Shown one piece after another: positions 33,868 through 46,055 of a stretch of DNA of 64,000 nucleotides (position 1 is its first letter; each line of letters opens with the position of its first letter). Position numbers and translations under genes: made by a program. Under the pieces are notes generated by a model. The model did no database searches. It saw only the letters and a program-made list of their open reading frames with translations, and had not been told where the DNA came from. Source of the DNA: Melieria omissa. Lineage: Eukaryota; Arthropoda; Insecta; Diptera; Ulidiidae. Where the stretch lies: contig OZ020269.1 of NCBI GenBank assembly GCA_963971225.1, forward strand, positions 21,140,921-21,204,920, in the 5' to 3' direction.

Positions 33868-36800
33868 GTCTTAGTCTTAGTCTTAGTCTTAGTCTTAGTC
33901 TTAGTCTTAGTCTTAGTCTTAGTCTTAGTCTTAGTCTTAGTCTTAGTCTTAGTCTTAGTCTTAGTCTTAGTCTTAGTCTTAGTCTTAGTCTTAGTCTTAG
34001 TCTTAGTCTTAGTCTTAGTCTTAGTCTTAGTCTTAGTCTTAGTCTTAGTCTTAGTCTTAGTCTTAGTCTTAGTCTTAGTCTTAGTCTTAGTCTTAGTCTT
34101 AGTCTTAGTCTTAGTCTTAGTCTTAGTCTTAGTCTTAGTCTTAGTCTTAGTCTTAGTCTTAGTCTTAGTCTTAGTCTTAGTCTTAGTCTTAGTCTTAGTC
34201 TTAGTCTTAGTCTTAGCCTTAGTCTTAGTCTTAGTCTTAGTCTTAGTCTTAGTCTTAGTCTTAGTCTTAGTCTTAGTCTTAGTCTTAGTCTTAGTCTTAG
34301 TCTTAGTCTTAGTCTTAGTCTTAGTCTTAGTCTTAGTCTTAGTCTTAGTCTTAGTCTTAGTCTTAGTCTTAGTCTTAGTCTTAGTCTTAGTCTTAGTCTT
34401 AGTCTTAGTCTTAGTCTTAGTCTTAGTCTTAGTCTTAGTCTTAGTCTTAGTCTTAGTCTTAGTCTTAGTCTTAGTCTTAGTCTTAGTCTTAGTCTTAGTC
34501 TTAGTCTTAGTCTTAGTCTTAGTCTTAGTCTTAGTCTTAGTCTTAGTCTTAGTCTTAGTCTTAGTCTTAGTCTTAGTCTTAGTCTTAGTCTTAGTCTTAG
34601 TCTTAGTCTTAGTCTTAGTCTTAGTCTTAGTCTTAGTCTTAGTCTTAGTCTTAGTCTTAGTCTTAGTCTTAGTCTTAGTCTTAGTCTTAGTCTTAGTCTT
34701 AGTCTTAGTCTTAGTCTTAGTCTTAGTCTTAGTCTTAGTCTTAGTCTTAGTCTTAGTCTTAGTCTTAGTCTTAGTCTTAGTCTTAGTCTTAGTCTTAGTC
34801 TTAGTCTTAGTCTTAGTCTTAGTCTTAGTCTTAGTCTTAGTCTTAGTCTTAGTCTTAGTCTTAGTCTTAGTCTTAGTCTTAGTCTTAGTCTTAGTCTTAG
34901 TCTTAGTCTTAGTCTTAGTCTTAGTCTTAGTCTTAGTCTTAGTCTTAGTCTTAGTCTTAGTCTTAGTCTTAGTCTTAGTCTTAGTCTTAGTCTTAGTCTT
35001 AGTCTTAGTCTTAGTCTTAGTCTTAGTCTTAGTCTTAGTCTTAGTCTTAGTCTTAGTCTTAGTCTTAGTCTTAGTCTTAGTCTTAGTCTTAGTCTTAGTC
35101 TTAGTCTTAGTCTTAGTCTTAGTCTTAGTCTTAGTCTTAGTCTTAGTCTTAGTCTTAGTCTTAGTCTTAGTCTTAGTCTTAGTCTTAGTCTTAGTCTTAG
35201 TCTTAGTCTTAGTCTTAGTCTTAGTCTTAGTCTTAGTCTTAGTCTTAGTCTTAGTCTTAGTCTTAGTCTTAGTCTTAGTCTTAGTCTTAGTCTTAGTCTT
35301 AGTCTTAGTCTTAGTCTTAGTCTTAGTCTTAGTCTTAGTCTTAGTCTTAGTCTTAGTCTTAGTCTTAGTCTTAGTCTTAGTCTTAGTCTTAGTCTTAGTC
35401 TTAGTCTTAGTCTTAGTCTTAGTCTTAGTCTTAGTCTTAGTCTTAGTCTTAGTCTTAGTCTTAGTCTTAGTCTTAGTCTTAGTCTTAGTCTTAGTCTTAG
35501 TCTTAGTCTTAGTCTTAGTCTTAGTCTTAGTCTTAGTCTTAGTCTTAGTCTTAGTCTTAGTCTTAGTCTTAGTCTTAGTCTTAGTCTTAGTCTTAGTCTT
35601 AGTCTTAGTCTTAGTCTTAGTCTTAGTCTTAGTCTTAGTCTTAGTCTTAGTCTTAGTCTTAGTCTTAGTCTTAGTCTTAGTCTTAGTCTTAGTCTTAGTC
35701 TTAGTCTTAGTCTTAGTCTTAGTCTTAGTCTTAGTCTTAGTCTTAGTCTTAGTCTTAGTCTTAGTCTTAGTCTTAGTCTTAGTCTTAGTCTTAGTCTTAG
35801 TCTTAGTCTTAGTCTTAGTCTTAGTCTTAGTCTTAGTCTTAGTCTTAGTCTTAGTCTTAGTCTTAGTCTTAGTCTTAGTCTTAGTCTTAGTCTTAGTCTT
35901 AGTCTTAGTCTTAGTCTTAGTCTTAGTCTTAGTCTTAGTCTTAGTCTTAGTCTTAGTCTTAGTCTTAGTCTTAGTCTTAGTCTTAGTCTTAGTCTTAGTC
36001 TTAGTCTTAGTCTTAGTCTTAGTCTTAGTCTTAGTCTTAGTCTTAGTCTTAGTCTTAGTCTTAGTCTTAGTCTTAGTCTTAGTCTTAGTCTTAGTCTTAG
36101 TCTTAGTCTTAGTCTTAGTCTTAGTCTTAGTCTTAGTCTTAGTCTTAGTCTTAGTCTTAGTCTTAGTCTTAGTCTTAGTCTTAGTCTTAGTCTTAGTCTT
36201 AGTCTTAGTCTTAGTCTTAGTCTTAGTCTTAGTCTTAGTCTTAGTCTTAGTCTTAGTCTTAGTCTTAGTCTTAGTCTTAGTCTTAGTCTTAGTCTTAGTC
36301 TTAGTCTTAGTCTTAGTCTTAGTCTTAGTCTTAGTCTTAGTCTTAGTCTTAGTCTTAGTCTTAGTCTTAGTCTTAGTCTTAGTCTTAGTCTTAGTCTTAG
36401 TCTTAGTCTTAGTCTTAGTCTTAGTCTTAGTCTTAGTCTTAGTCTTAGTCTTAGTCTTAGTCTTAGTCTTAGTCTTAGTCTTAGTCTTAGTCTTAGTCTT
36501 AGTCTTAGTCTTAGTCTTAGTCTTAGTCTTAGTCTTAGTCTTAGTCTTAGTCTTAGTCTTAGTCTTAGTCTTAGTCTTAGTCTTAGTCTTAGTCTTAGTC
36601 TTAGTCTTAGTCTTAGTCTTAGTCTTAGTCTTAGTCTTAGTCTTAGTCTTAGTCTTAGTCTTAGTCTTAGTCTTAGTCTTAGTCTTAGTCTTAGTCTTAG
36701 TCTTAGTCTTAGTCTTAGTCTTAGTCTTAGTCTTAGTCTTAGTCTTAGTCTTAGTCTTAGTCTTAGTCTTAGTCTTAGTCTTAGTCTTAGTCTTAGTCTT

Positions 36801-37088
36801 AGTCTTAGTCTTAGTCTTAGTCTTAGTCTTAGTCTTAGTCTTAGTCTTAGTCTTAGTCTTAGTCTTAGTCTTAGTCTTAGTCTTAGTCTTAGTCTTAGTC
36901 TTAGTCTTAGTCTTAGTCTTAGTCTTAGTCTTAGTCTTAGTCTTAGTCTTAGTCTTAGTCTTAGTCTTAGTCTTAGTCTTAGTCTTAGTCTTAGTCTTAG
37001 TCTTAGTCTTAGTCTTAGTCTTAGTCTTAGTCTTAGTCTTAGTCTTAGTCTTAGTCTTAGTCTTAGTCGTAGTCTTAGTCTTAGTCTT
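33868..37088. repeat. (TCTTAG)n hexanucleotide array, about 537 units over 3.2 kb
   Basis: I see only two departures from the hexamer: C for T at 34217 and G for T at 37069. The minus-strand open frame of 1105 codons is the Lys-Thr dipeptide reading of the array plus short unique ends and is not a gene. The array is in the same orientation as the 9.7-kb one. Its exact length in the genome should be treated with caution, since such arrays are assembly-sensitive. Confidence 0.97.
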
Positions 37089-39410
37089 CTTGTTCCCCTT
37101 CCCTTTTTCTTCCCCCAAGCTTTTGCTTTTCTTTTCTGAACTCAGAACTTCAGTAGATACCCACATCCATCTTCCCTTTCCCTCTCACTTTTCCAATTTT
37201 ATTCGCTCAGTTTCTATTGCTTCCACACAACAAACAACACATTTTGCCATTTCACTTTACTTCCATTGTCAGCATTAAATTTTTATGCATCTCTTCCACG
37301 TGCCTCAGGCGCACTTAGTTCTCTGCACCCTCCACGCTTCATCTTTCTTCGTGTTCCTCCACCCCCCTCCCCCTCTTCGTTGAACTCAGACCATAGTTTT
37401 GACAGTTTGTTACTTTCGGCGGTAGCAACTTTCGTACAGATGTCAATTTGACGTGTTAGGTTTTCATCTGTAATTGTTGCTGTTGCTGTTGTTGTTGCTT
37501 ATTGTTGTAGAGCTGTTAGAGTTTCTCATTTCTTTGGGTAATGTTTTTGTTTTTGTTTTGTTGAGCCATTTCGAACGCTATAAATCCCACACACATCAAA
37601 TATTTAACTAGCAACGCGACACCCCAAGTGAATTGGCGCTATGGACTCGAGCTGGCCGTCCGTGGGGGAGACGAGAAAGGAATCGTCTACACACTGCCAG
37701 TTTGATATCTGTCACATAGTTTGCTGTACGACCGTAGGGAGCACGATTATTCCAGCACCTCAGCGTCCACACACAGCAACACCAGCAACAAAAAAACAAT
37801 GAATCACAAAAAATTTACTATGCACATATTTGAAAACATTGTGGCAATTTTTCGCTGAAAATTATTTATAGCTAAAGTTGCATGCGAGAAAAAAACCTAT
37901 AGTAATTTAATTGAACTATTAAAAATTGCGACCCGTGTGACCTACTTTAATGGAAATTGGTGAAAAGTTTTTGAGAGAAATAAATATTATCAAATAAATA
38001 ACATTGTTGTTCGTAGCAACAAACTACCACAAGAAAACTTTAAATTTATGTTGATTAAAAATATATTTTTTGTGGGTAATGATCGATTGACGAATCGTTT
38101 AGCTTTACGAAAATGAGGTCAAGTAAATGTTGCCACTCACACCGTTTCTACTTCGAGTATCTCTCACCAGATTGTTGCCAACTCAAGACTGCCAACTTAT
38201 GCAAAACTTCACAGTTATCGGCTCATAAGTTCGAGCAATGCCTGCCAGCATAGACGCGAATCCATAATGCTAGAAATGCGCCAACGTACACCGACGTAAT
38301 CGCATCAAGGACATAAAATCGAAACTTAACCCCTGACAGCGGGGGCAGTGTGCAAATATTAACACACACACACCAACACAAACTGCATCTACACCTAAAG
38401 ACGCACACTCACACAGACTTATCAAGTTAGACACTTATTCGACTAAGCCACACCCGCCAGCACCACCAGAAAGCGGCTTAAACTATCTGCGGCGCAAAAT
38501 TCTTAAGCGCCAAAAGTACTCAACCACCACATACACATACACATACACATACACAAACTAAAGCAGTGCCGAAGCGCCTAAAACCACGCCTTACGACACT
38601 GTAAATTGAAGTTAAGTAATTCATGTGTGAAATTTTTGCACCACACAGCATCGCGCACCAAAATGGCAAAAGTGGTTACATTTCGTTATTTTCAGAATTT
38701 CATAACCTTACGAATGCGAAGCAGGTGTTGAAACTCTTGGCTGATCGGCCTAGGCGATGCGCTGTGGCTGCAAGTTGATTGAAAGTATGCAAGGCACGTT
38801 TCTGTAATAAGCTGGTTGGAGTTTACTTAATTTTATTTTTAATGCAAGAGAAGAAATTTTCACTATGGACAAGTTTACTGTTGTGATGTGTGGTGGAAGT
38901 GAGAAGATAAATGGTGGTTAATACAACCGAAAGTAAAGGAAACTTCTGCCGAATGGGGTAAATGAGGATTTATATCGTCACAAGATGGTCGGAAATTAAA
39001 TGGTTTTTGGTGGAAATTAAAAAAATAATAACAATAATAAATGAAAATCAGAACTATAAATTATTTCGGAGAAAAAGGAAAAGAGGTTTAATGCTTTAAA
39101 TATTTTAGCGGTAATACAAATTAACTCATGTATGCTATAGGAAATTGTTTGTGGTTTATTTGCATAGACCAGGAATTTCACAAAACCACAAAGAAAGAAA
39201 CCGCATGGCTTTGAATCACGTTGTGGCCAGTTGACATCAAAATTTTGAGAGATGATTCGGTCTGAAAATCGTTGTTTGATCGGTTTGATAAATCGGTTGT
39301 TTTTGCAACCAAAAAGGGTTTTTATTTTGTTTAGCGCACCGTTTCAGAGCTGCCTGGGATTCTGCTACGATCAAAAAAAGCCAACGAAAATAAATCAACT
39401 GAAATTCATA
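37089..39410. other. Non-coding stretch
   Basis: 37.1-37.4 kb is pyrimidine-rich. TTG repeats occur near 37477-37510 and CATACA repeats near 38530-38555. No gene supported. Confidence 0.45.
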
Positions 39411-39990
39411 CATGCAATTTATGATCAAAACGGTGCTTTGAAAGAATAGGTTAGAAAACGTTTTTAATTGAATTTTTCATCTGAGATTTGATTTCAAACT
39501 GAATAGTTCAAATTACATGAGATCAATGGAGATTTTGAAAAGATTAAAATCAATCAGTGGAAATAAATCAGCAGAGACTCTCAGCTAAACCTCAGAAGGC
39601 TTAGAGGCTGTGAAAGAATAGATAAGAAAAAACTTCTGATTAAACATTTTTGTGTCAAAACAAAGTCAAACTGAGTACTTAGTGTAAATGAACTGAGAAA
39701 TCTGAGATTAAGTAGATATGACAGCTAACATCAGAACGAGCTTCTGAGAAACTCTCATGTGAAGAAAAAGCTCAAAACGGGGCTATGAAAGCACAGGTTA
39801 GAAAAACTCCAGACTTATTTTTATGTAAGAAACTGAGTGTGTAGTTTAAAGAACTTAACTATCTTATGAAATTCTATTAACGTCACAATTTGCGAAAAGA
39901 AATACATCAGTTGAGGTTCCGATATGGCAGCTAAGATCGGAACGAACTCATAAAGGAAATTCTGATTTTAAATTCTAAATGAAATCTAAG
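39411..39990 (+). repeat. Degenerate tandem repeat, about 170-bp unit, three copies
   Basis: Related blocks start near 39422, 39590 and 39766. Each contains a form of (A)AACGG.GCTTTGAAAGAATAGGTTAGAAAA, then TTTTTNTG, then AAACTGAGT. Divergence is high. No coding content. Confidence 0.5.
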
Positions 39991-40030
39991 ACCACACTGA
40001 GCATTTGTTTTCAGGAATTATATGGAAGGA

Positions 40031-40455
40031 AATAAAATAAAATAAAATAAAATAAAATAAAATAAAATAAAATAAATAAAATAAAATAAAATAAAATAAA
40101 ATAAAATAAAATAAAATAAAATAAAATAAAATAAAATAAAATAAAATAAAATAAAATAAATTAAAATAAATAAAATAAAATAAAATAAAATAAAATAAAA
40201 TAAAATAAAATAAAATAAAATACAATAAAATAAAATAAAATAAAATAAAATAAAATAAAATAAAATAAAATAAAATAAAATAAAATAAAATAAAATAAAA
40301 TAAAATAAAATAAAATAAAATAAAATAAAATAAAATAAAATAAACTAAAATAAAACAAAATAAAATAAAATAAAATAAAATAAGATCAAATCAAATCAAA
40401 TCAAATCAAATCAAATCAAGTCAAATCAAATCAAATCAAATCAAATCAAATAAAA
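40031..40455. repeat. (TAAAA)n array passing into (TCAAA)n
   Basis: Pentamer AAAAT/TAAAA with sparse variants from 40031 to about 40381, then an abrupt change to TCAAA-type units to 40450. Poly Phe/Ile/Leu/Tyr open frames on the minus strand are repeat artefacts. Confidence 0.95.
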
Positions 40456-42268
40456 TGATACTAATGTTTTGCTTATATAATTCTATAAAGAAAGATTAAG
40501 TTAATGAAATTATGACCGTAAATGAAATTAAAACCCTAAGATATAATGTGAGATATATTGAAAAGTTACCGAATTTGCCACATCAATCATTCGATTTGAT
40601 TTTTATTTCATGACTTCCCATATCTATCAGCCTCCCTCAGTCCTTCCCTTTAGCATTCCTAACTTGGCATTTGTGTGGCATTTGTGAGGTCACACAATGC
40701 TATCATTGTGCGTAGGTTTCGCACCAAAAACGTAAGAAATACCTTAACTTAACTTTGCCTCAACTGTTATAAAAAACGTTTAATAGCTGAGAAAAAATAA
40801 GCAAAAATAGAAAAAATTCAGAATTTAGGCATAGCATATATTTTATAGAATAAATGTGTATTTTTAATTTTGTGAGTAAATTGCCAGAACTTTTTCCAAC
40901 AAAAGATTCTAATGAAACATGAATGGGCATCTTGGCGCAAACATCTTGTTTTCATACAACTAAGTATTTCAGTATCAGAAAACTACAACAACTACGTAGT
41001 CTTTGACATTCCTATCTGTTCATCTTTACATTTGCCTGGCCTCTGTGACTAAAGTTTTTTACAAAAAGAATTTAGGCTTCATTCAGGCGTGAAAAAGTGA
41101 TAACATTGTGCCGAAAGCAGTCAATGGTAGAGACATTTTGTAAGACTAAAGTAAAATACTACACATTTGAAATTATTGTCTTCAATGCCTGAACAAATAA
41201 TTGGAATGCATATGAATTTAATTTGAATTTAACTTTCGTATTAAACTGCAAATGACTTGAAATAACCACATAGAATTATCTAACTATCAATATTCCATTG
41301 CTCTCGTCATTAAGAGCTCATTTAAAGCAGTTAATGCTCGCTTTCTCAACGCTTGGCCCACATTGGCCATGCAAAAGCGATAACGCTGCTGTCGAAAACC
41401 GCAGGCAATCGACACACTGCCACCTTGAGCTGCCCTCATCCAGCCACTGTGCGTTCACCAGCAGCGCAGCAGCTACGACCACATGCTGCTGTCAACTTAG
41501 TTGTTGCTGCTGGTGCAATTGTAGCACCGCCTCTCACTGCCAAAATCAAAAATCTCAAAAGCACTTCAGCGCACAACGACAATGGCATTTCACAGATTGC
41601 AAAAGATTCTGCGATATCTGCCAGAAGTGGCTACACTCGACCGAAGCGGCGCTGCTGTCGCTGACGCCGCTTCAGTTAGTTGTCAGTACATTGTTGGACG
41701 CCTGCGGTTGACATCTGGCAGTGTAGCGCTGCCGTTGCCAGGCAAATCCGGCGCGCATTTTGAAATTCTGGCTAAAGTGTGCATGCTGCCAGCGCAGCTT
41801 AACACAAAAGCAAACAATGTCTCAAACACACACACACACACAGAGACTCCTTCAAGCGCTTATTCGCAGAAAATGCTGCTAATGCTTTGTTGATGCTGTT
41901 TGCTTAGTTTATTTAGCTGCATTTCTGCCTCGTTTTTTTGTTTAGCGTTTGTGTATTTTTTTATGTCTAGAATTCCAACGCAAATAGTTTTCAATTAAAT
42001 GATGAAAATAGTTTTGCTTTCGTGCCAGCAACAGCAGCAGTTGTCATTCGACACACAAATCAATTTATTTCGTTTAGTTTAGTTAATTATCAACAGTTGT
42101 GTTAATTATAGCATGCTTTCAGGCGTATTAAAACTTGACTACGAATCAAGTCGGTAATTCTAAGCTTCAAATGCTTGAAATGTCAATGTCAACACACAAA
42201 CAAAAGCATAGATACACTTATGGGATGTATGTGTTTGTAATTGTGCGTCTAAGTAAGTGTGTGTGTAG
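40456..42268. other. Non-coding stretch
   Basis: 41.3-41.8 kb is GC-richer, with overlapping plus-strand open frames and GCTGCTG/CAGCAG content. No domain or splice context was recognised. CA run at 41827-41842. Confidence 0.4.
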
Positions 42269-42276
42269 GTTAAGTA

Positions 42277-42406
42277 CAGTGGCGTACGCGAGATGGGTGG
42301 GGGTTTTCAAACCCTTCTCAAATACCTGCTTATTATAAAGATGTCAGTGACTGATCTATGTAAAAGGAATTCGTCCCAATATGAAATCCTATCCACTACG
42401 CCACTG
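42277..42406. mobile_element. Short hAT-like MITE
   Basis: The ends are inverted: CAGTGGCGTACG at 42277-42288 and CTACGCCACTG at 42396-42406. Flanking 8-mers GTTAAGTA (42269-42276) and GTTGAGCT (42407-42414) agree at six of eight positions, consistent with an aged 8-bp hAT target duplication. The 130-bp interior has no coding capacity, so it would be non-autonomous. CAGTG-type ends fit hAT elements generally. Confidence 0.6.
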
Positions 42407-42414
42407 GTTGAGCT

Positions 42415-44273
42415 GATATATACAGCTGCCCACTACAACAGTGTGGACACCCCCACCTAATTATATTGGTATGCATGTATTTGTTCAGCCTTATCAGCAT
42501 TCATTAATTTGAAGGATTTGTCTCAATTGCACTTCGACATGGAATCTCGATAATGTTTTGACGTATCGAATAACATTATAAATGCCATTTAGCCCATGAA
42601 TAGTAAACATTTAAGCCGACATGGCTGTTATTAGATTTTAATGCATGTTTGGTGCACAAAATTTAACTAAATAGGCGCCAAAAAGCAGGCTTCGGAAATT
42701 GTGATTAAGCGATAATAAGATTATAATAATTGGATTTCAACTACAAAGACTTGAAATGTAATTAACGTCATTGTTTAGTGATATGTTGGAGTATGAAATG
42801 CGCCCTAAAGTATGCCACAATTTCAGAGTTTGCCATGATACACAACACACAAACAATTCGCTTTTAGATTGTGGGAAAACATTTTTCTTGGCATACTGTT
42901 AGGAAGTATTAAGTTTTATTTTAGCAATTTGTTATTACTGGGCTTCTGTGAGAACAAATTTGTGACCTAACGTTGGTATATTATGAAATTTTTCAAACAC
43001 CAACTGACACACACACATAAAATAAATTTCCTTCACTAATGCACAACATTCATTTCTGTCTTTATAACTGCTTTAAAAACGAAAGCCAAGGCTCTCCATT
43101 TTACTGATGAGTCACTTTGTATGGCCGCCTGAAGCTTTGCTACAATTTACACACTTTACCATTCCACACGCAACCGAGCCAACTCAACATTTGAACAATA
43201 TTATTCAAGGTCACAGCTACTTAAGTCTAAAAATAACAACTAACCCTTTTTAAAGCTTTTGTTTACAACACATTGCAATTGGTTTTTTGAGACTTTGTTT
43301 GTTTCCCCCATCAATTTGTTTGTGTTTGTTGTTGCCTTATATAAGCGCCACAATTAAATAACAAGTCTTAAGTGTGTTCTTTCACTTTTGCTTTTCCACT
43401 GCCACAATGGTCCCACTCATTAAGCACTCACTTAGTTAGCAGTCGGGACCCCCCACCCATCACTCACTCATGCATTTAGTCGCTGTTGCGCTGTCCATGT
43501 GACACATTAATTGCGTTAATCGCCTTTTGATGGCCCAAGCGAAACCAGATAGTGTACGCCAACACGGCCCTGTCAGTCGCTACTACCACGGCGACCAACA
43601 ACAACAGCACTTAGTGAATTGTCATTTGTGCACTGATGTCAATTTAGTTCAGTGCTCGCTCAGCAGCGAAAATATTAAATGGCTTTAACTGTCGGCAACG
43701 TGAAACACAAATCGAAGGGTGAAATGTACAGCGAACGTCATTAATTGTCGGCCACACATTCGTGGGCGTACGAGTATTGTTGACAAACGACCGAGCGTCG
43801 AGTCAGCGACACGAACCAAATCCATGCAGCCGTGTAAGCCAAATAAAAACAGTCGACCTCTCGGCCAGCAACACCGCAAACAACAACACGCAATCGAGCT
43901 GTGTTTGCGCGAATGAAAAAATATACAAAACGAACACAACTTTCTAGTTGCCACCCGAAACACCCAACCACACACACTGACACTGTCGGCCAACTAACAT
44001 AGAGAAGTGACAGGGCACAGTGAGCGTTGATGCCAAACTGTGCCACGCCTCGACGACCGACTCGACTCTAAAGCATACAAGGCCCATGGACTACGCCACT
44101 GATTCACTGTATTCTCGTTTGGCAGTTTTTTGTGCCGTGCGCACTCTCGGCGCTGTTTAAATATTTGTTGTGTGCTTTTAGGCGCCCGCAAATGTGCTAC
44201 GTGCACATGGTAATGATTTCATTTAGGCACGTCGCGGCCGCCGTTTCCGCCAGCCGCGCACACCATACCTCAC
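42415..44273. other. Non-coding stretch downstream (minus-strand sense) of the candidate exon
   Basis: 43.68-44.27 kb is moderately GC-rich with overlapping open frames and may be regulatory. No further exon was recognised between 42.4 kb and the exon. Confidence 0.35.
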
Positions 44274-44369
44274 CTTGAGCTGTCAGGTTTTCCCCATTTA
44301 CATAAATTTTTTGTTCGCTTGATTTGGTTTTTCTTGATTTTGGCGCTTCAACTTCAACTTGACACTTAC
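44274..44369 (-). CDS. Candidate 96-nt cassette exon with recursive-splice start
   Basis: Minus-strand features in order: branch-like TATAAC, a pyrimidine tract TTTCTTTTCTGTTTTCTCTT, acceptor TTTGCAG (G at 44370), a 96-nt exon, then donor AAG|GTGAGG (44277-44268). The exon frame is open and phase 1-1, so skipping or inclusion keeps frame. It encodes a polar, lysine-rich segment beginning KCQVEVEAPKSRK and ending YVNGENLTAQ, with synonymous-looking GTT-GAA-GTT-GAA codon use. The exon's first bases are GTAAGT, so acceptor and donor signals abut (CAG|GTAAGT). This is the layout of Drosophila recursive or resplicing sites, such as those described for the Ubx microexons. I do not recognise the gene. 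No start, stop or neighbouring exon is visible, so the parent transcript must extend outside. It could also be a pure ratchet point with the 96 nt intronic. Confidence 0.5.
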
Positions 44370-44405
44370 CTGCAAAGAGAAAACAGAAAAGAAATGTTAT
44401 ACAAT
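44366..44405 (-). promoter_or_regulatory. Candidate recursive splice site (3'ss directly abutting 5'ss)
   Basis: On the minus strand the sequence runs TATAACATTTC, a long pyrimidine tract, then TTTGCAG|GTAAGT. Juxtaposed strong acceptor and perfect donor is the definition used for ratchet points in long fly introns. It is the only such junction I found in the window outside repeats. Confidence 0.5.
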
Positions 44406-44409
44406 AAAT

Positions 44410-45360
44410 ATGTATGTACAGCAATCAGTGGAAAATTCCAAAGCAAATACTTGGCAAATATTTGTGCATTTGTGTGTGGGTTGTGTGTGTTTAAAAGAAT
44501 AAGAATTATATTACCCACAATTGAACAACGAACTCACACTGAAATTGTAAGTTTGGTGATATAGAAGAAATTGGTGAAGGAAGAAATTAAAATTGTCACC
44601 GTCAGGGTCACTGGCGTGAAATGTGACAAAGCTGATAATGTTCGGCTTTGTCTTTGGATTTGATGGAAACCATTTATGCGCAATGGGAGTGTGACATAAA
44701 AATTGTTTTTGCGTAATAAATAAAAAAAAATTACTTATTAAATAAATAATTCAATATTACTTGATGTCACTACTGAATGACTGCTAGGAATTTCAAATTT
44801 GGTAGTGGCTAGTGGAACTTTAGAATTTTTATTATATTTTACTATACATACGTGCATTTTGATTTGAGCTTGAGCTACAAGACAAACAAATAACGTGCAG
44901 TTGAAACTATTTAAGCAGATAAAGCAATCCATATTCATATTGAATACTGTTTAGATAACCGAATAACCGAATACGTGCAAACATTAAAAATAAAAGTAAA
45001 TTTACAAGTATAATTGTGTGTGAGGATAAAGGTTTAAAAGGACATTTTTAATATCCAGTTGTCTGCACACAAAAGCAAATTCATTTTTTCATATTATGGA
45101 ACTTCATCTCTGAAATTCTACATTGTGCGAAATTTTTAAAATAGTTTTGTGAATCATTCGTGTCCTTCAAATTTCAAAGTCTTTTTAAAAAAAATTCCGA
45201 CGTCAGAGTGAAAAACTAATAATGAAGTTTTGCTAAATTTGGAACCCTAATTTTGTAAGAAATATTGATTTGTTTATGTGTTTTAAAATGTTTTCATTTT
45301 TTAAATTTTAAATTCTTGAAATAGTCATCAACAAAAAGTGGAGAATCTGTTTGTGTCTCT
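44410..45360. other. AT-rich non-coding stretch
   Basis: No gene or repeat recognised beyond simple AT-rich sequence. Confidence 0.45.
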
Positions 45361-45364
45361 TACG

Positions 45365-46055
45365 AAAGGTACTAAGACGGAACTAAAGCTCCAAGACTAA
45401 AGATAAAGGACTAAAGACTAGGGATTAGAAGCTAGAGACTAGAGATTAGAGATTCAAAACTAGAGACTGGAGACTAGAGACAAGAGGTTAGAAACTAGAT
45501 ACTTGAGCCTAGAGCCTAGAGATTAGAGACCAGAGAAAATAGGACTAGAACTAAGAACTAAGAATTAAGAATTAAGAATTAAGAACTAAGAATTAAGAAC
45601 TAAGAACTAAGAACTAAGAACTAAGAACTTAGAACTAAGAACTAAGAACTAAGAACTAAGAACTAAGAACTAAGAAATAAGAACTAAGAACTAAGACCTA
45701 AGAACTAAGAACTAAGATCTAAGAACTAAGAACTAAGAACTAAGACTAAGACTAACCACAGTGTATATACTAGAGCCTAGGGATTAGGATCTAGGGATAA
45801 TAGACTAGATACTGGAGAAGAGAGACTATATACTAAAGATGAAGGACTAGATACTAGGAAGTAGTAAGTAGGAAGTAGAGTTTAGCGATAAGAGACTAGT
45901 TACTACTATAGCCTCTGACTATAGAGCAAAGATTGGGGACTAGAGACAAGAGGGTAGAAAAGAGAGAACAAAACACAGATACTAGAAACTAGAGAGTAGG
46001 GAAGAGAAAGCAGCTATAAGAAACTAGACATGAGAGACTATAAAAAAGTATAGAA
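45365..46055 (+). repeat. Heptamer arrays: CTAGAGA-type flanking a pure AACTAAG core
   Basis: A degenerate purine-rich ACTAGAG/ATTAGAG array (45400-45540) leads into a nearly regular AAGAACT heptamer array (about 45545-45745), ends in AAGACTAAGACTAA, and continues as degenerate ACTAGA units to about 46045. The CTAAGACTAAG piece is the complement-strand form of the TCTTAG hexamer found at 9.7 and 33.9 kb. Confidence 0.85.

Noticed and set aside
9709..37088. Hexamer arrays as internal telomere repeats
   Set aside because: The unit TCTTAG/CTAAGA is not the insect TTAGG repeat, and Diptera generally lack telomerase-type repeats.
33849..37166. A 1105-codon minus-strand open frame
   Set aside because: It is the Lys-Thr dipeptide reading of the TCTTAG array plus short unique ends. 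No codon structure independent of the hexamer.
39986..40358. Phe/Tyr/Ile/Leu-rich open frames
   Set aside because: Translation of the (TAAAA)n pentamer on the minus strand.
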